Of a DNA stretch of 64,000 bases, positions 1 to 8,576 are shown piece after piece. Source of the DNA: Gluconobacter wancherniae NBRC 103581 (GTDB lineage Bacteria > Pseudomonadota > Alphaproteobacteria > Acetobacterales > Acetobacteraceae); contig NZ_BJUZ01000002.1 in NCBI RefSeq assembly GCF_007988885.1, positions 62,001 through 126,000 on the forward strand. The letters run 5' to 3'. Position numbers and translations under genes: made by a program. The notes under the pieces are model-generated. The model ran no database searches and was not told the DNA's origin. It was given only the letters and a program-made list of their open reading frames with translations. Positions within the stretch are counted from its first letter, which is position 1, and each line of letters opens with the position of its first letter.

Positions 1-147
1 GATCTCGACGCTGCGTCCTGTTGCATGCGCAATGCGTTGCGCGGCAAGGGAGGCGAAATCCTTGTGATCGACCCAGTACAGGCCTGCTCCAAGAGTACAG
101 GCTGTGATAGCGGGAACGATGAGGGCAAGCGACGTAAGCCAGCGCAA
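1..147 (-). CDS. AsmA-family protein, N-terminal fragment
   Basis: Only the first 49 codons lie in the window; the gene continues past position 1. The reading frame starts after an in-frame TAG; the only plausible start is TTG at 147, with AAAGG about 10 bases upstream. The peptide has one hydrophobic segment (about residues 4-25) followed by VDHKDF and a stretch ending ATGRSVEI, which resembles the signal-anchor and 'ATGR' start of AsmA-like proteins (inner-membrane-anchored, large periplasmic proteins linked to outer-membrane biogenesis and lipid transport). The family call rests on this short N-terminus alone. Confidence 0.5.
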   Translation of the reverse strand, partial: MRWLTSLALIVPAITACTLGAGLYWVDHKDFASLAAQRIAHATGRSVEI

Positions 148-260
148 AAGAGTGACGCCTTTCTGGGGAAGAAAGAAAGCACGCTACTCCAGATGGCGCG
201 TGTGGGGGAGTGGCTGTATCTTGTGTATCGGTTATTGTGTTGCTGGAAACTATTTTGAGA

Positions 261-288
261 TTTTCCCGCATCTGACAATGCGGGAAAA
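261..288. repeat. Perfect inverted repeat in the AsmA-porin gap
   Basis: TTTTCCCGCAT (261-271) and ATGCGGGAAAA (278-288) form an 11-bp perfect hairpin with a 6-base loop (CTGACA). A-tracts and T-tracts are part of the stem, so it could work as a weak bidirectional terminator or as a protein-binding palindrome about 115 bases upstream of the AsmA-like start. Nothing else is recognisable between 148 and 389. Confidence 0.45.
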
Positions 289-389
289 TTCGTCCGAAAT
301 ACCCTTGAGCGTGAAGAGCATCGTCCAGTCAATCATATTCAATTTATGGATTGAATTATGATTTTTAAATAATTCAAAAATGGTGGATT

Positions 390-407
390 GCAGGGCCTAA
401 GCCCTGC
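390..407 (-). terminator. Probable terminator of the porin gene
   Basis: Read on the minus strand, GCAGGGC-TTAG-GCCCTGC forms a 7-bp perfect stem just downstream of the porin stop codon. A run of T follows only after about 10 more bases, so efficiency is uncertain. Confidence 0.4.
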
Positions 408-414
408 TGTGGAT

Positions 415-2118
415 TTAGTTAAAAGGCATGTAACGCAGGGACATGAACACCATGTTATCGCTGGTGTGTGGGGCGCCACCAATGCCTGAGAAAGAGTCGA
501 CGTAGGTGTACGAATATTGTGCGCCTACGCGGACGGTGCCGTAATCACCTTTCAGGTAATCATACCAGAAACCTGTGGTGCCTTGCGCAACCGTGTGGAC
601 GTTGGCCCCGGCAGCACAAAGGCTGCTGAGTTCTGTGTTGCATCCAGACATATTGTAGAGTGGGTTGCCGTAACCGTAGGATTTTCCACCGGCGTTGAAG
701 TAGGCCCGAGACCTGACTTCTTCTGCGCCGGCATAAGCGTAGAGGCGCAGGGCTTTTGTGGGGTTGCCATAAACTCCAAGAAGGACATTGGCCTCTGGGA
801 GAGGGTGTGTGGAGCCGTTTTGGTTGAAGCTGTAGTCGGGAATATTGGAGGTGCCATAGCGGCCGATTCCAACGCCGACTAGACCCGAGGCTTGGAAATA
901 AAGTTTTTTGTTGATGATTGGCAGGATCAGACCGCCGCCGCCGCCGCCCGCAACGGATGTGTGGCTCTGGCCGCTTCCGGTTACGCTGGTGCGGTCGTGC
1001 AGAAAGCGCATGACGCCGGTAAGTTCGTAGTGGCCCCAACCTGGATCAGCAGAAAATTTTGTGATGATGTCAGGAGCAACATCGGTCGCGTAATAAGTGT
1101 CTGGGTTATTTACGTTTGCGCCGCTCTCTTTATAGGTCACGACGGTGCTGCCAGGCTCATAAGGAGAGCCCGACGGAACGGCAGACGGATTTTCGATCGA
1201 CAGACCGACATGATAGCGACTGTTGTCGAAGCCTTTGACGATACGGACCTGACTGTTTCTGGTCCAGTTGAAGCCGGGGACGTACTGGGCTTCGATGGTC
1301 AGCGGGATCTGTTCATCACGAGCTGACATGCCCTTGTTGAACATCGTAATGAGAGACCAGTTCTGGCCGCCAAGAATCTGGAGATCATCAGCCTGATCTT
1401 TCAGCTCTCCATAAAACAGACGAGCGCGCAGGACGTAAGAATTGGACTGGCGGGAGTTTGATGCAGATCCTGCGCCTTGGAAATCTGTTTCCACATAAGC
1501 GTCAGCTTCAAGCTTGCTGCTGATTTTTCCTTCCACCAGTGCAGCCAAACGGCTTTGGCGCTCCGTCTGGTGGAATTCATTCATGTGGGCTGCAGCATTG
1601 TTGCCCCACGGAATGGCATTAAAGCCTGTTGAGATATCAGACGCTGTGTTGCGTGATCTCCATATTGTGGCCGCTTCAGCAAACCCGCCAAGCGTAATTC
1701 GGATGCCACCCACCTGAATTTGACCGCGACGCAAAGGGCCATACAAGCTGGAGTGTGCCGGGGGGGTGCCGGTTATTTCGCCATAAGGTGTGCTTGCTGT
1801 GCGGGGAGGAGCCAGCAGGGGAGTGCTGACATTCCAGGAGGTCTGACCGCCACGGGCGTTAGGATTAATGTATCCTGCGCGCTGGCTGTAAGGGTTGTTT
1901 TCGGCTTCTTCACGCTGGTGCGCGAGAACGGCGCGCGCGCGCTTTACCTCCTCGTTGTGTTCTTTCTTCATTACGGCGAGCTGGCTTTGCATGGCGCGGA
2001 TCTGGCTCTCCATGATTTCCATCTGATCAGCTGCCCGTGCGTGACCGCTTAGACAGCCCAAAGAAACCATTGTGGAGGTCGCCATGAGGGCTGCGTTACG
2101 TTGCGAAAAGAACTTCAT
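415..2118 (-). CDS. Outer-membrane porin with N-terminal coiled coil
   Basis: A 567-residue exported protein. I chose ATG at 2118: an in-frame TTG at 2142 would add eight residues in front of a normal signal peptide (residues 1-29, ending HARA). Residues about 31-72 are heptad-rich and charged (MEIMESQIRAMQSQL...), a trimerising coiled coil as in DcaP-like porins; the rest is rich in alternating aromatic and polar residues typical of a beta barrel and ends SLRYMPFN. It should be a trimeric diffusion porin; the substrate cannot be read from sequence. It diverges from pstS, and its upstream region carries three 11-bp-phased Pho-box-like repeats, which suggests induction by phosphate starvation (inference). 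Confidence 0.85.
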   Translation of the reverse strand: MKFFSQRNAALMATSTMVSLGCLSGHARAADQMEIMESQIRAMQSQLAVMKKEHNEEVKRARAVLAHQREEAENNPYSQRAGYINPNARGGQTSWNVSTPLLAPPRTASTPYGEITGTPPAHSSLYGPLRRGQIQVGGIRITLGGFAEAATIWRSRNTASDISTGFNAIPWGNNAAAHMNEFHQTERQSRLAALVEGKISSKLEADAYVETDFQGAGSASNSRQSNSYVLRARLFYGELKDQADDLQILGGQNWSLITMFNKGMSARDEQIPLTIEAQYVPGFNWTRNSQVRIVKGFDNSRYHVGLSIENPSAVPSGSPYEPGSTVVTYKESGANVNNPDTYYATDVAPDIITKFSADPGWGHYELTGVMRFLHDRTSVTGSGQSHTSVAGGGGGGLILPIINKKLYFQASGLVGVGIGRYGTSNIPDYSFNQNGSTHPLPEANVLLGVYGNPTKALRLYAYAGAEEVRSRAYFNAGGKSYGYGNPLYNMSGCNTELSSLCAAGANVHTVAQGTTGFWYDYLKGDYGTVRVGAQYSYTYVDSFSGIGGAPHTSDNMVFMSLRYMPFN

Positions 2119-2186
2119 TGCCGTGGGGCGTCCTTGCGTCAAAGGGCGGGTAATTCACGGCGTGGGTATCTGATTTGGTTTTTTGA

Positions 2187-2231
2187 ATAATGGGAAGGTT
2201 TAATGACGGGAATATTGCAAAATAATGACAA
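2187..2231 (-). promoter_or_regulatory. Pho-box-like triple repeat upstream of the porin
   Basis: On the minus strand, TTGTCAT, TTGCAAT and CCGTCAT occur exactly 11 bp apart (complement of 2225-2231, 2214-2220 and 2203-2209), separated by AT-rich 4-base spacers. After the last unit come 10 bases and then CATTAT (2192-2187), a possible -10. This is the layout of PhoB-activated promoters, where Pho repeats replace the -35 box. Confidence 0.55.
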
Positions 2232-2343
2232 AAATCTAAAGTATTGTTTTTAAATAATTTTATGCGTTAATTTATAAATATAAATTTACATTATATTTCT
2301 GGCGGAATATTGGTGTGTCTTTCGGGGCACAGTCTTATTGTCG

Positions 2344-2378
2344 CTGTCATGAAAGTATCATGCAGTTTTCGCTATATC
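2344..2378 (+). promoter_or_regulatory. Pho box and -10 of pstS
   Basis: CTGTCAT (2344-2350), GAAA, GTATCAT (2355-2361) is a good match to the PhoB consensus CTGTCAT-N4-CTGTCAT. It is followed after 11 bases by TATATC (2373-2378) as -10, leaving about 58 bases to the pstS start. The spacing fits PhoB activation. Confidence 0.7.
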
Positions 2379-2436
2379 CTTTTGAGGCCACTCGCTACTA
2401 GGTGAGCCGTATTTCAATGCCCCATGAGGGATCATC

Positions 2437-3456
2437 ATGATCAAAACCAAGCTTGCGCTTTTCAGTTTCGTCGCGATGACGGCCCTGTGCGCCGTCTCAC
2501 CATCTTTCGCAAATGCCGCCGATATTACGGGTGCCGGATCAAGTTTTGCAGCTCCGATTTATGGTGCCTGGGCTGAAGCGTCCAAGGGAACGACTGGCGT
2601 CAATGTGAATTACCAGAGTGTTGGTTCCAGCGCTGGGCAAGATCAGGTCATTGCGCGGACTGTGGATTTTGGTGCCTCTGACAAGCCGATGGCAGCAACA
2701 CGTTTGGCCTCGGAACACCTGTTTCAGTTTCCGACTGTCATGGGGGGAATTGTGGTCGTCGTGAATGTGCCGGGTGTTGATGCTGGCAAGCTCCGCCTTG
2801 ACGGACCAACGCTGGCTGCTCTGTTCGATGGTGAAATCACGGAATGGGACGATGCGCGCATCAAGGCACTTAACCCAGGCCTGAATCTGCCAGACACAGA
2901 TGTTGCGCCAATTCATCGTGCGGACGGTTCGGGCACGAGCTATGTTTTCACGTCCTACCTTGCGCAGGTTTCCGCAACCTGGAAGCAGAAGCTGGGTGCT
3001 GGTACGTCCATCGCATGGCCCGGTGGAGCTGGTGCGCGCGGCAATGACGGCATTGCCGCCATGGTCAAGCAGACCGAAGGTGGCGTTGGTTATGTTGAAT
3101 ACGCGTATGCTGCTCAGAACCACCTGAATATCGCGCAGATGAAGAACCATGCTGGCTCTTTCGTCTCGCCGTCCCTTGCTGGCTTTGCTGAAGCTGCTGC
3201 CTCCGCAGACTGGGCTCATGCAGATCATTATGCGATCAACCTGCTGGACACGGCTGGCCAGAGCGCATGGCCGATCGTAACGGCCACTTTCGTCCTCGTT
3301 CCGACTGATGCCAAGGGTGCAGCTGAAGCCAAGGCCGTCCGTGATTTCTTCACGTGGGGTTTTGAGCATGGCGATGCAGAAAACACCCGTCTGGACTATG
3401 TTGGTCTGCCGCAGGCTGTGAAGACGAATATTCTGGCGAGCTGGCCGAAGCACTGA
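2437..3456 (+). CDS. pstS: Phosphate ABC transporter substrate-binding protein PstS
   Basis: 339 residues, the usual family length. Signal peptide at 1-27 (MIKTKLAL...SFANA). The mature protein begins with the phosphate-loop motif GAGSSF, then has DFGASDKPM and the RADGSGTS motif, which together hydrogen-bond phosphate in PstS proteins. It captures inorganic phosphate in the periplasm for PstCAB. The start is ATG after a GAGGGATC stretch. No pstC, pstA, pstB or phoU follows, so the gene is separated from the permease, or this is a second copy. A Pho box and -10 lie upstream and a strong terminator downstream. Confidence 0.93.
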   Translation: MIKTKLALFSFVAMTALCAVSPSFANAADITGAGSSFAAPIYGAWAEASKGTTGVNVNYQSVGSSAGQDQVIARTVDFGASDKPMAATRLASEHLFQFPTVMGGIVVVVNVPGVDAGKLRLDGPTLAALFDGEITEWDDARIKALNPGLNLPDTDVAPIHRADGSGTSYVFTSYLAQVSATWKQKLGAGTSIAWPGGAGARGNDGIAAMVKQTEGGVGYVEYAYAAQNHLNIAQMKNHAGSFVSPSLAGFAEAAASADWAHADHYAINLLDTAGQSAWPIVTATFVLVPTDAKGAAEAKAVRDFFTWGFEHGDAENTRLDYVGLPQAVKTNILASWPKH

Positions 3457-3556
3457 AGACACATTCCGGCTGGAAATTTAGAGGAAATCTCTGAAATTCC
3501 AGCCAAAGTGTTTTTCAGCACTGGCCAGTGCTTCAAAAAAGGCGTTGAGTAATCCA

Positions 3557-3597
3557 ACGGGTCTTGCCGGTTTCCGGTAAGGCCCGTTCCCGTTTTT
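3557..3597 (+). terminator. Terminator of pstS
   Basis: ACGGGTCTTGCCGG / CCGGTAAGGCCCGT form a long stem (3557-3570 with 3574-3587) with a 3-base loop, followed by TCCCGTTTTT. It ends transcription before the next gene. Confidence 0.8.
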
Positions 3598-3615
3598 CAT
3601 ACGCCTGGTGTCTGC

Positions 3616-4860
3616 GTGTCTGCTTCAGCCCCGCCCGCTCTTTCCGTGCCGGCCCTGTCTTCCGCGAACCGTATCCTGATTGCGATGATCTTCATCCTTG
3701 GGCCGGTTGCGACGGATATGTATCTTCCTGCTTTCCCGATGCTTGAGCATGACCTGGGGCATGGTGCAGGGTCTGCGCAGCTTACGCTGACATCGTGGCT
3801 GGCGGGGCTCGCGATTGGCCAGTTCACGCTCGGCCCATTCTGCGACCGTTTCGGGCGTAAATCCCCGTTGCTGCTTGGTTTGGCGGTTTATTCCATTGCG
3901 TCCGGCATGCTGGCTGTGACGACCAATTTCCACATGTTCTGCTTCCTCAGGTTTGTGGCAGGTCTTGGTGGGGCTGCGACGTCTGTGGCTCCGCGCGCTA
4001 TGGTACGCGATGTCGCGACGGGTTCGGAGGGCGCGAAGCTGATGTCTCAGCTCATGCTCATCTTTGGGCTTGGGCCGATTCTTGCACCAACCATCGGTGG
4101 ATTTCTGCTTGAGCTTGGTAACTGGCGTCTGATTTTCTGGGCTGGGCTGGGATTTGGCGGTTTTCTGATGCTGTGGAGCTGGTTTCTGCTGCCGGACACT
4201 CTTGCGCCGGAAAAGCGCTTCGCTCTGCCGTTCAGTGGAATTTTGCAGCGCTATGTTTCGCTGGTGCGTGAGCCACTTTTTCTGTCTGCGGCGATGGTGG
4301 CGAGTTTTGGCACCTTCACGATGTTTACCTACCTTTCCAATGCGCCTGCTCTTTTTGAGGGTATTCTGGGGTTTTCGCCTCGCGCCTTCGCTATTTTCTT
4401 CGGGCTGAATGCGGGAGGGTTCATTTTGGGAACGCAGGTCAATGCGCGTCTTATCCGGCGCCACGCGTTCACCAGAGTGATGGAGCTTGGTATGATTGGC
4501 GGGCTGGTTGCGGCTGTGTTGTGCCTGATTGTCAGTGCGACAGGGTTGGCGAGCCCCTCAAGCCCCTGGGTGCTTTGCGTGTTGATCTGGTGTGTTACGT
4601 TCTCGCTGGGCTTCATCGGCCCGAATGCAGGCGTTCTGGCCATGACGCATCATGGTCATCAGGCGGGCTCTGCGGCGGCCTTGATGGGAACGCTGAACTG
4701 GACGGTGGGCGGAGCCGCGGGCGTGCTGATGGCAGTGCTGCCTGCGCACTGGATCGGCTCGACTGCTGTGGGGATGGTTCTGGGGGTTCTGGGCTGTTGG
4801 CTCAGTGATCTCTGGAGGCGCCGTCTGGACCCGGAATCCTATCTCTCGGTTTCGCGCTGA
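3616..4860 (+). CDS. Bcr/CflA-type MFS drug efflux transporter
   Basis: 414 residues from a GTG start at 3616. Twelve hydrophobic segments of the DHA1 major facilitator type are visible. The signature ATDMYLPAFPML at the end of the first helix and DRFGRKSPLLLG in the first cytoplasmic loop (MFS motif A) are typical of the Bcr/CflA subfamily, proton antiporters for chloramphenicol, bicyclomycin, florfenicol and related compounds. Substrate is unknown. It is monocistronic: pstS ends with a terminator upstream and the next gene runs the other way. Confidence 0.88.
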   Translation: MSASAPPALSVPALSSANRILIAMIFILGPVATDMYLPAFPMLEHDLGHGAGSAQLTLTSWLAGLAIGQFTLGPFCDRFGRKSPLLLGLAVYSIASGMLAVTTNFHMFCFLRFVAGLGGAATSVAPRAMVRDVATGSEGAKLMSQLMLIFGLGPILAPTIGGFLLELGNWRLIFWAGLGFGGFLMLWSWFLLPDTLAPEKRFALPFSGILQRYVSLVREPLFLSAAMVASFGTFTMFTYLSNAPALFEGILGFSPRAFAIFFGLNAGGFILGTQVNARLIRRHAFTRVMELGMIGGLVAAVLCLIVSATGLASPSSPWVLCVLIWCVTFSLGFIGPNAGVLAMTHHGHQAGSAAALMGTLNWTVGGAAGVLMAVLPAHWIGSTAVGMVLGVLGCWLSDLWRRRLDPESYLSVSR

Positions 4861-4943
4861 AACGGAGCTCTGAGCAACAAGAAGGCCTGTTTATGCAGGC
4901 GGGACGCCCGGCACTTTGGCCGGGCCTGTCCCGAGAGTGCTTT

Positions 4944-5081
4944 TCAGCTCTCGGAAACGCGGTCAGCGGCGATCGTAGCAATCATCAGAGCCGCAATAAC
5001 GGGCACGAAGGCAACCATCGAGAACTGTGCGAGCAGGTTTGTGGGCAGGCCGATGAGATGAACAAGCGTCAGGGCAGTCAT
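4944..5081 (-). CDS. Small (45-residue) predicted membrane protein
   Basis: An uninterrupted ATG-to-TGA frame encodes 45 residues starting MTALTLVHLIGL and ending ADRVSES. It holds one or two hydrophobic segments (about 4-12 and 21-38) and a charged C-terminus, with a weak GGAAA ribosome site 8 bases upstream. Composition and GC at third positions look coding. I recognise no family. A GC-rich hairpin (4906-4925, GCCCGGC/GCCGGGC) lies past its 3' end and is shared with the end of the bcr-like gene. Confidence 0.5.
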   Translation of the reverse strand: MTALTLVHLIGLPTNLLAQFSMVAFVPVIAALMIATIAADRVSES

Positions 5082-5358
5082 TGTCGTTTTTCCGATTTGT
5101 TGTGCATTTGTTGGTGTGGAGTGGGGAAAAACGCGAAATATCGCTGGAGCACAACAAGAGCAGACGAGGGTCAGATCTGCGTCTGATGCATAATTCTCGC
5201 TGAGAACTTTTTACGTGAAGCAAATACAGCCTCACTGTTCTTGTTAGTGATGCTCTTTATTTCGTGAGCAATCGTAATTCTTGGCACGCCCATTTCCAAA
5301 GCTGTGAAGAAGGACGCGCTAAAATCGAGGTTTAGGCGTAATAAAGTTGCGTGGGCGC
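5082..5358. other. Intergenic stretch without a recognisable gene
   Basis: Between the small membrane protein and the DUF2721 gene I see no coding frame with a ribosome site and no clear terminator. It presumably holds the promoter of the 45-residue gene. Confidence 0.4.
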
Positions 5359-5865
5359 CTATTTGGTCGTTAGTGGCCTTGGCATGGCACCGTCTCTTTT
5401 CAGGCCGTGCCAGCTCAGCATTGTGTCTGCCAGGAAGAACATCAGCGCTGCCACAGTGCATCCGAGAGCTATGCCGAAAAGAGCTAGCAGCCATGTGGAT
5501 GTGGTCGTATCCCGTAGAGAACCGACGAAAAGTGCAATTGCCGCGCCGCAGGTCGAGGCTCCGCCAATGGCGTTCATGAGAATCGCCAGGTCCAGAACGA
5601 AGATTCGGCGATGCAGGCGCTTTTCGTGGGAGAGGAGCTTTTCGGGGGTGTAGTAGGGATCGGTAGTGGCCGTATCGCTAACCGTCCCTGCGAGGCGACG
5701 GCTCACATCTTCCAGATGGTCTGATACCCGTGCGAGACGTGTATTGAACACGTTGATGAGTGTTCCGATGCCAGACAACATGAATACTGGAGTAAGGGCG
5801 ACCTGAATCAGGTGTGCCGCGCTGTCTACGGCGTCGGGATCGGCAGCATAGGGAGGAAAAGCCAT
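5359..5865 (-). CDS. DUF2721 family membrane protein
   Basis: 168 residues from ATG at 5865; longer in-frame extensions upstream overlap the divergent gene and lack hydrophobic or conserved sequence. The sequence AAHLIQVALTPVFMLSGIGTLINVFNTRLARVSD near the N-terminus is the hallmark of DUF2721. Three hydrophobic helices are expected (about 15-40, 100-125, 130-155), with a basic loop (HEKRLHRRI) between the first and second. Function is unknown in the family. Transcribed divergently from the creatininase-like gene with about 95 bases between. Confidence 0.82.
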   Translation of the reverse strand: MAFPPYAADPDAVDSAAHLIQVALTPVFMLSGIGTLINVFNTRLARVSDHLEDVSRRLAGTVSDTATTDPYYTPEKLLSHEKRLHRRIFVLDLAILMNAIGGASTCGAAIALFVGSLRDTTTSTWLLALFGIALGCTVAALMFFLADTMLSWHGLKRDGAMPRPLTTK

Positions 5866-5960
5866 GGCGCTTTTTATACCGGCTGGGCGCAGGGGGGAAT
5901 ATGGCAGCCTCTGGAAATATGGAGTAAAGAGGGCGGTGTTTTCTCTGTTTCCGGATCTGC

Positions 5961-6806
5961 ATGTCAAAATCATCCTTCCTGCGCCTAGGCTTTGTTGCGC
6001 TGTCCGTTCTGGCAGCCTCGACGGGAGGAAAGGCGATGGGACAGGACGGAGCACATTGTGCGGGTGTTGCGGCAACAGTTGAATTTGCCTGTCACACCTG
6101 GACCGAAATTGCGGCAGATGTGAAATCAGGGACGACGACTGTCATTATTCCGGTCGGCGGGACTGAGCAGAGCGGGCCTTATATTGCCGTAGGCAAGCAT
6201 GATGTTCGTGCGCAGGTTCTGGCAGATACGATTGCGCGGGATGTCGGGCATGCGCTGGTCGCGCCGGTTGTGGCCTATGTGCCTGAGGGTTCAACCAGTC
6301 CCCGCACGTCCCATATGCGTTTTCCGGGTACGATTTCTGTTCCCCCCAGCGTGTTTGAGGGGCTTTTGCGCGCCGCGGCGGAGAGTTTCCGTGTTCAGGG
6401 TTTCACGACAGTAGTCCTGATCGGGGATCATGGCGGTTATCAGGCGAGCATGGCGCACGTGGCTGCTGAGCTGAATCGGGCATGGAAGGGGCAGGCTCAC
6501 GTCCTTTATATACGTGATTATTATGAGGTTGTTCCTACCCGCTATGCTGACGCGCTTCGGGCGCAGGGACATGGGTCGGAAGTGGGGCTTCATGCAGAAC
6601 TGAGCGATACGTCCCTGATGCTGGCGGTTGATCCGTCGCTGGTTCGTCAGGAAGCGCTGCGTGCAGCGCCAAAACCGGGTACTGCCGAGGGCGTCTATGG
6701 TGGCGATCCCCGGCGCGCAACGGCCGAGCTGGGCCAGATAGGGACCAATATGCAGGTGCAGACAGCCGTTGCAGCCATTCAGTCCTTCAACAGGAGCCAT
6801 CCATGA
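5961..6806 (+). CDS. Secreted creatininase-family protein
   Basis: 281 residues with an N-terminal signal peptide (about 1-27). The creatininase (creatinine amidohydrolase) fold is shown by PVGGTEQSGP (residues 65-73), GKHD (78-81), the MRFPGTI segment, GDHGGY (155-160) and HAELSDTSLM (211-220). In canonical enzymes EQHGPH supplies Glu and His metal ligands; here the His position is Ser71, while Glu69, Asp81, His211 and Glu213 are kept. It is therefore a periplasmic hydrolase-like member of unknown substrate. Its stop overlaps the next start by 4 bases, so it is translated together with the beta-propeller gene. Confidence 0.82.
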   Translation: MSKSSFLRLGFVALSVLAASTGGKAMGQDGAHCAGVAATVEFACHTWTEIAADVKSGTTTVIIPVGGTEQSGPYIAVGKHDVRAQVLADTIARDVGHALVAPVVAYVPEGSTSPRTSHMRFPGTISVPPSVFEGLLRAAAESFRVQGFTTVVLIGDHGGYQASMAHVAAELNRAWKGQAHVLYIRDYYEVVPTRYADALRAQGHGSEVGLHAELSDTSLMLAVDPSLVRQEALRAAPKPGTAEGVYGGDPRRATAELGQIGTNMQVQTAVAAIQSFNRSHP

Positions 6807-8026
6807 GATTAAAAACCCCTCTGCTGGCGGCATTGACGCTGCTCGGTGCTACAGCAGCGCATGCGCAGGATGCCACTGTTCCGGCACAGCCCGCGCCCGT
6901 AGCTTCTGCATCGGCCATCACGACGCCTTCCGCGCTTCCTGTTGTGGCTCCTGTTCAGACCATTCCCGGGATGCCGCCTGTCATTGATCCGCGCAATATC
7001 TACAGTGAGACGGGTCCCTCTCACATTTCGGCAGCCATCGCAGGGGACCCGGCCCGCGTTTATGTGCCGAACCTGCGTGGTGACAGTGTGTCTGTCATTG
7101 ATCCTGCGACTTTCAAGGTTGTGGACACGTTTCCCGTCGGCCACTCGCCGCAGCATGTGGTTCCTTCATGGGATTTGCGTACGTTATGGGTGACGAATAA
7201 CAGCGAGGGACGTCCGGATGGCTCACTGACGCCGATCAATCCGGCGACTGCAAAGCCGGGCCCCTCTATTGCTGTCGATGATCCGTACAACATGTATTTC
7301 ACGCCCGATGGCAAGTACGCGATTACGGTGGCGGAAGCGCATGAACGTCTGGACTTCCGTGACCCGCACACCATGGCGCTCAAGGGGTCAGTCGAGACGC
7401 CTGCCTGTAAGGGCGTTAATCATGCGGATTTCTCCATTGACGGAAAATACGCGATTTTCACCTGTGAGTTTGGTGGCTACCTCGCCAAGGTTGATACGGT
7501 GAATCTGAAGCTGATCGGGATGCTGAAGTTGTCCAGGGGCGGCATGCCGCAGGATATCCTGACAGCCCCGGACGGTCACAAGTTTTACGTGGCTGATATG
7601 ATGGCTGATGGCGTTTTTGTTGTGGACGGAGACACGTTCAAGGAAACGGCCTTCTTGCCAACAGGTATCGGTACGCATGGCCTGTATCCGAGCCGCGATG
7701 GCAAGATGATGTATATTGCAAATCGCGGTTCGCACCGGATTCATGGCAAGCGCGGCGGGCCGGGCAGTGTTTCGGTTATGGATTTTGCGACCGATACCGT
7801 CGTGAAGACATGGCCGATCCCCGGTGGTGGCAGCCCGGACATGGGCAATGTCAGTGCTGATGGCAAGCTTCTCTGGCTTTCCGGCCGTTTCGATGATGTG
7901 GTTTATGCAATCGACACGGATACGGGCTCTGTTCAGAAGGTGCGCGTTGGGGCGGAGCCTCATGGTCTGACGGTCTGGCCGCAGCCTGGTCGCTATAGCG
8001 TTGGGCACACTGGTATTCTGCGATAA
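6803..8026 (+). CDS. YncE-like YVTN beta-propeller protein, secreted
   Basis: 407 residues. Signal peptide 1-21 (ending TAAHA), a Pro/Ala-rich linker to about 60, then repeated propeller blades with motifs such as VYVPNLRGDSVSVIDPAT, FPVGHSPQHV, LWVTNN and MYIANRG, the pattern of YncE/YVTN seven-bladed propellers in the periplasm. Some relatives bind DNA or serve as accessory proteins; no enzymatic residues can be named. The 4-base overlap with the creatininase-like gene points to a joint role. Confidence 0.85.
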   Translation: MRLKTPLLAALTLLGATAAHAQDATVPAQPAPVASASAITTPSALPVVAPVQTIPGMPPVIDPRNIYSETGPSHISAAIAGDPARVYVPNLRGDSVSVIDPATFKVVDTFPVGHSPQHVVPSWDLRTLWVTNNSEGRPDGSLTPINPATAKPGPSIAVDDPYNMYFTPDGKYAITVAEAHERLDFRDPHTMALKGSVETPACKGVNHADFSIDGKYAIFTCEFGGYLAKVDTVNLKLIGMLKLSRGGMPQDILTAPDGHKFYVADMMADGVFVVDGDTFKETAFLPTGIGTHGLYPSRDGKMMYIANRGSHRIHGKRGGPGSVSVMDFATDTVVKTWPIPGGGSPDMGNVSADGKLLWLSGRFDDVVYAIDTDTGSVQKVRVGAEPHGLTVWPQPGRYSVGHTGILR

Positions 8027-8192
8027 GCGGACAGATGCGCAGGAGGCTGGAAACGGTCTCCTCGATTTTTCGCACCTGATATTCTCCCCTGATGGGGAGA
8101 GATGCGGCATGTGGACTCAGGCAGCCTGATGGTTGTCTGGCTGCTGGTGCGTTTTTGCGTTTCAGGCTTGTTTTATGGAAGAGAGTTGAGTG

Positions 8193-8555
8193 ATGGACCA
8201 GGATCTGAAATGCCCGAAATGTGGCTCTGAGCATGTGTATCCTGATGGCAGCCTGTGGGTGTGCCCGGAATGTGCGCATGAATGGAGCCAGCAGAGCGAA
8301 GGCAGTGCGGGTCCGTCAGAAAATCCTGATGCATCTGGAGAAATCCGCGATGCCAATGGAAATGTTCTGGCAGATGGTGACAGTGTCACGGTCATCAAGG
8401 ATCTGAAGATCAAGGGTACGTCGTCCGTGGTGAAAAGTGGCACCAAGGTCAAGAATATCCGGCTTGTGGATGCGACGGACGGGCATGACATTGCCTGCAA
8501 GATAGCGGGTATTGGCGCGATGAATCTGAAGTCCGAGTTCGTACGCAAGGCCTGA
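8193..8555 (+). CDS. yjdM: YjdM (PhnA-type) zinc-ribbon protein
   Basis: 120 residues. N-terminal zinc ribbon CPKCGSEH...CPECAHEW (two CxxC knuckles about 17 residues apart) followed by the conserved C-terminal SH3-like domain with [21 protein letters not shown] and the NLKSEFVRK end. This is the YjdM/PhnA family, once thought to be phosphonoacetate hydrolase but not; function is unsettled. I chose ATG at 8193 over the adjacent GTG at 8190; GGAAGAGAG precedes it. Standalone gene. Confidence 0.9.
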   Translation: MDQDLKCPKCGSEHVYPDGSLWVCPECAHEWSQQSEGSAGPSENPDASGEIRDANGNVLADGDSVTVIKDLKIKGTSSVVKSGTKVKNIRLVDATDGHDIACKIAGIGAMNLKSEFVRKA

Positions 8556-8576
8556 CGCCTGAATGGTCGAATAATC

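Noticed and set aside
2539-3462. 307-codon open frame opposite pstS
   Set aside because: Antisense to a clear PstS; no domain and odd composition.
4906-4925. GC-rich hairpin after the Bcr-like gene
   Set aside because: No T-run on either strand, so it is only mentioned as a weak structure, not called a terminator.
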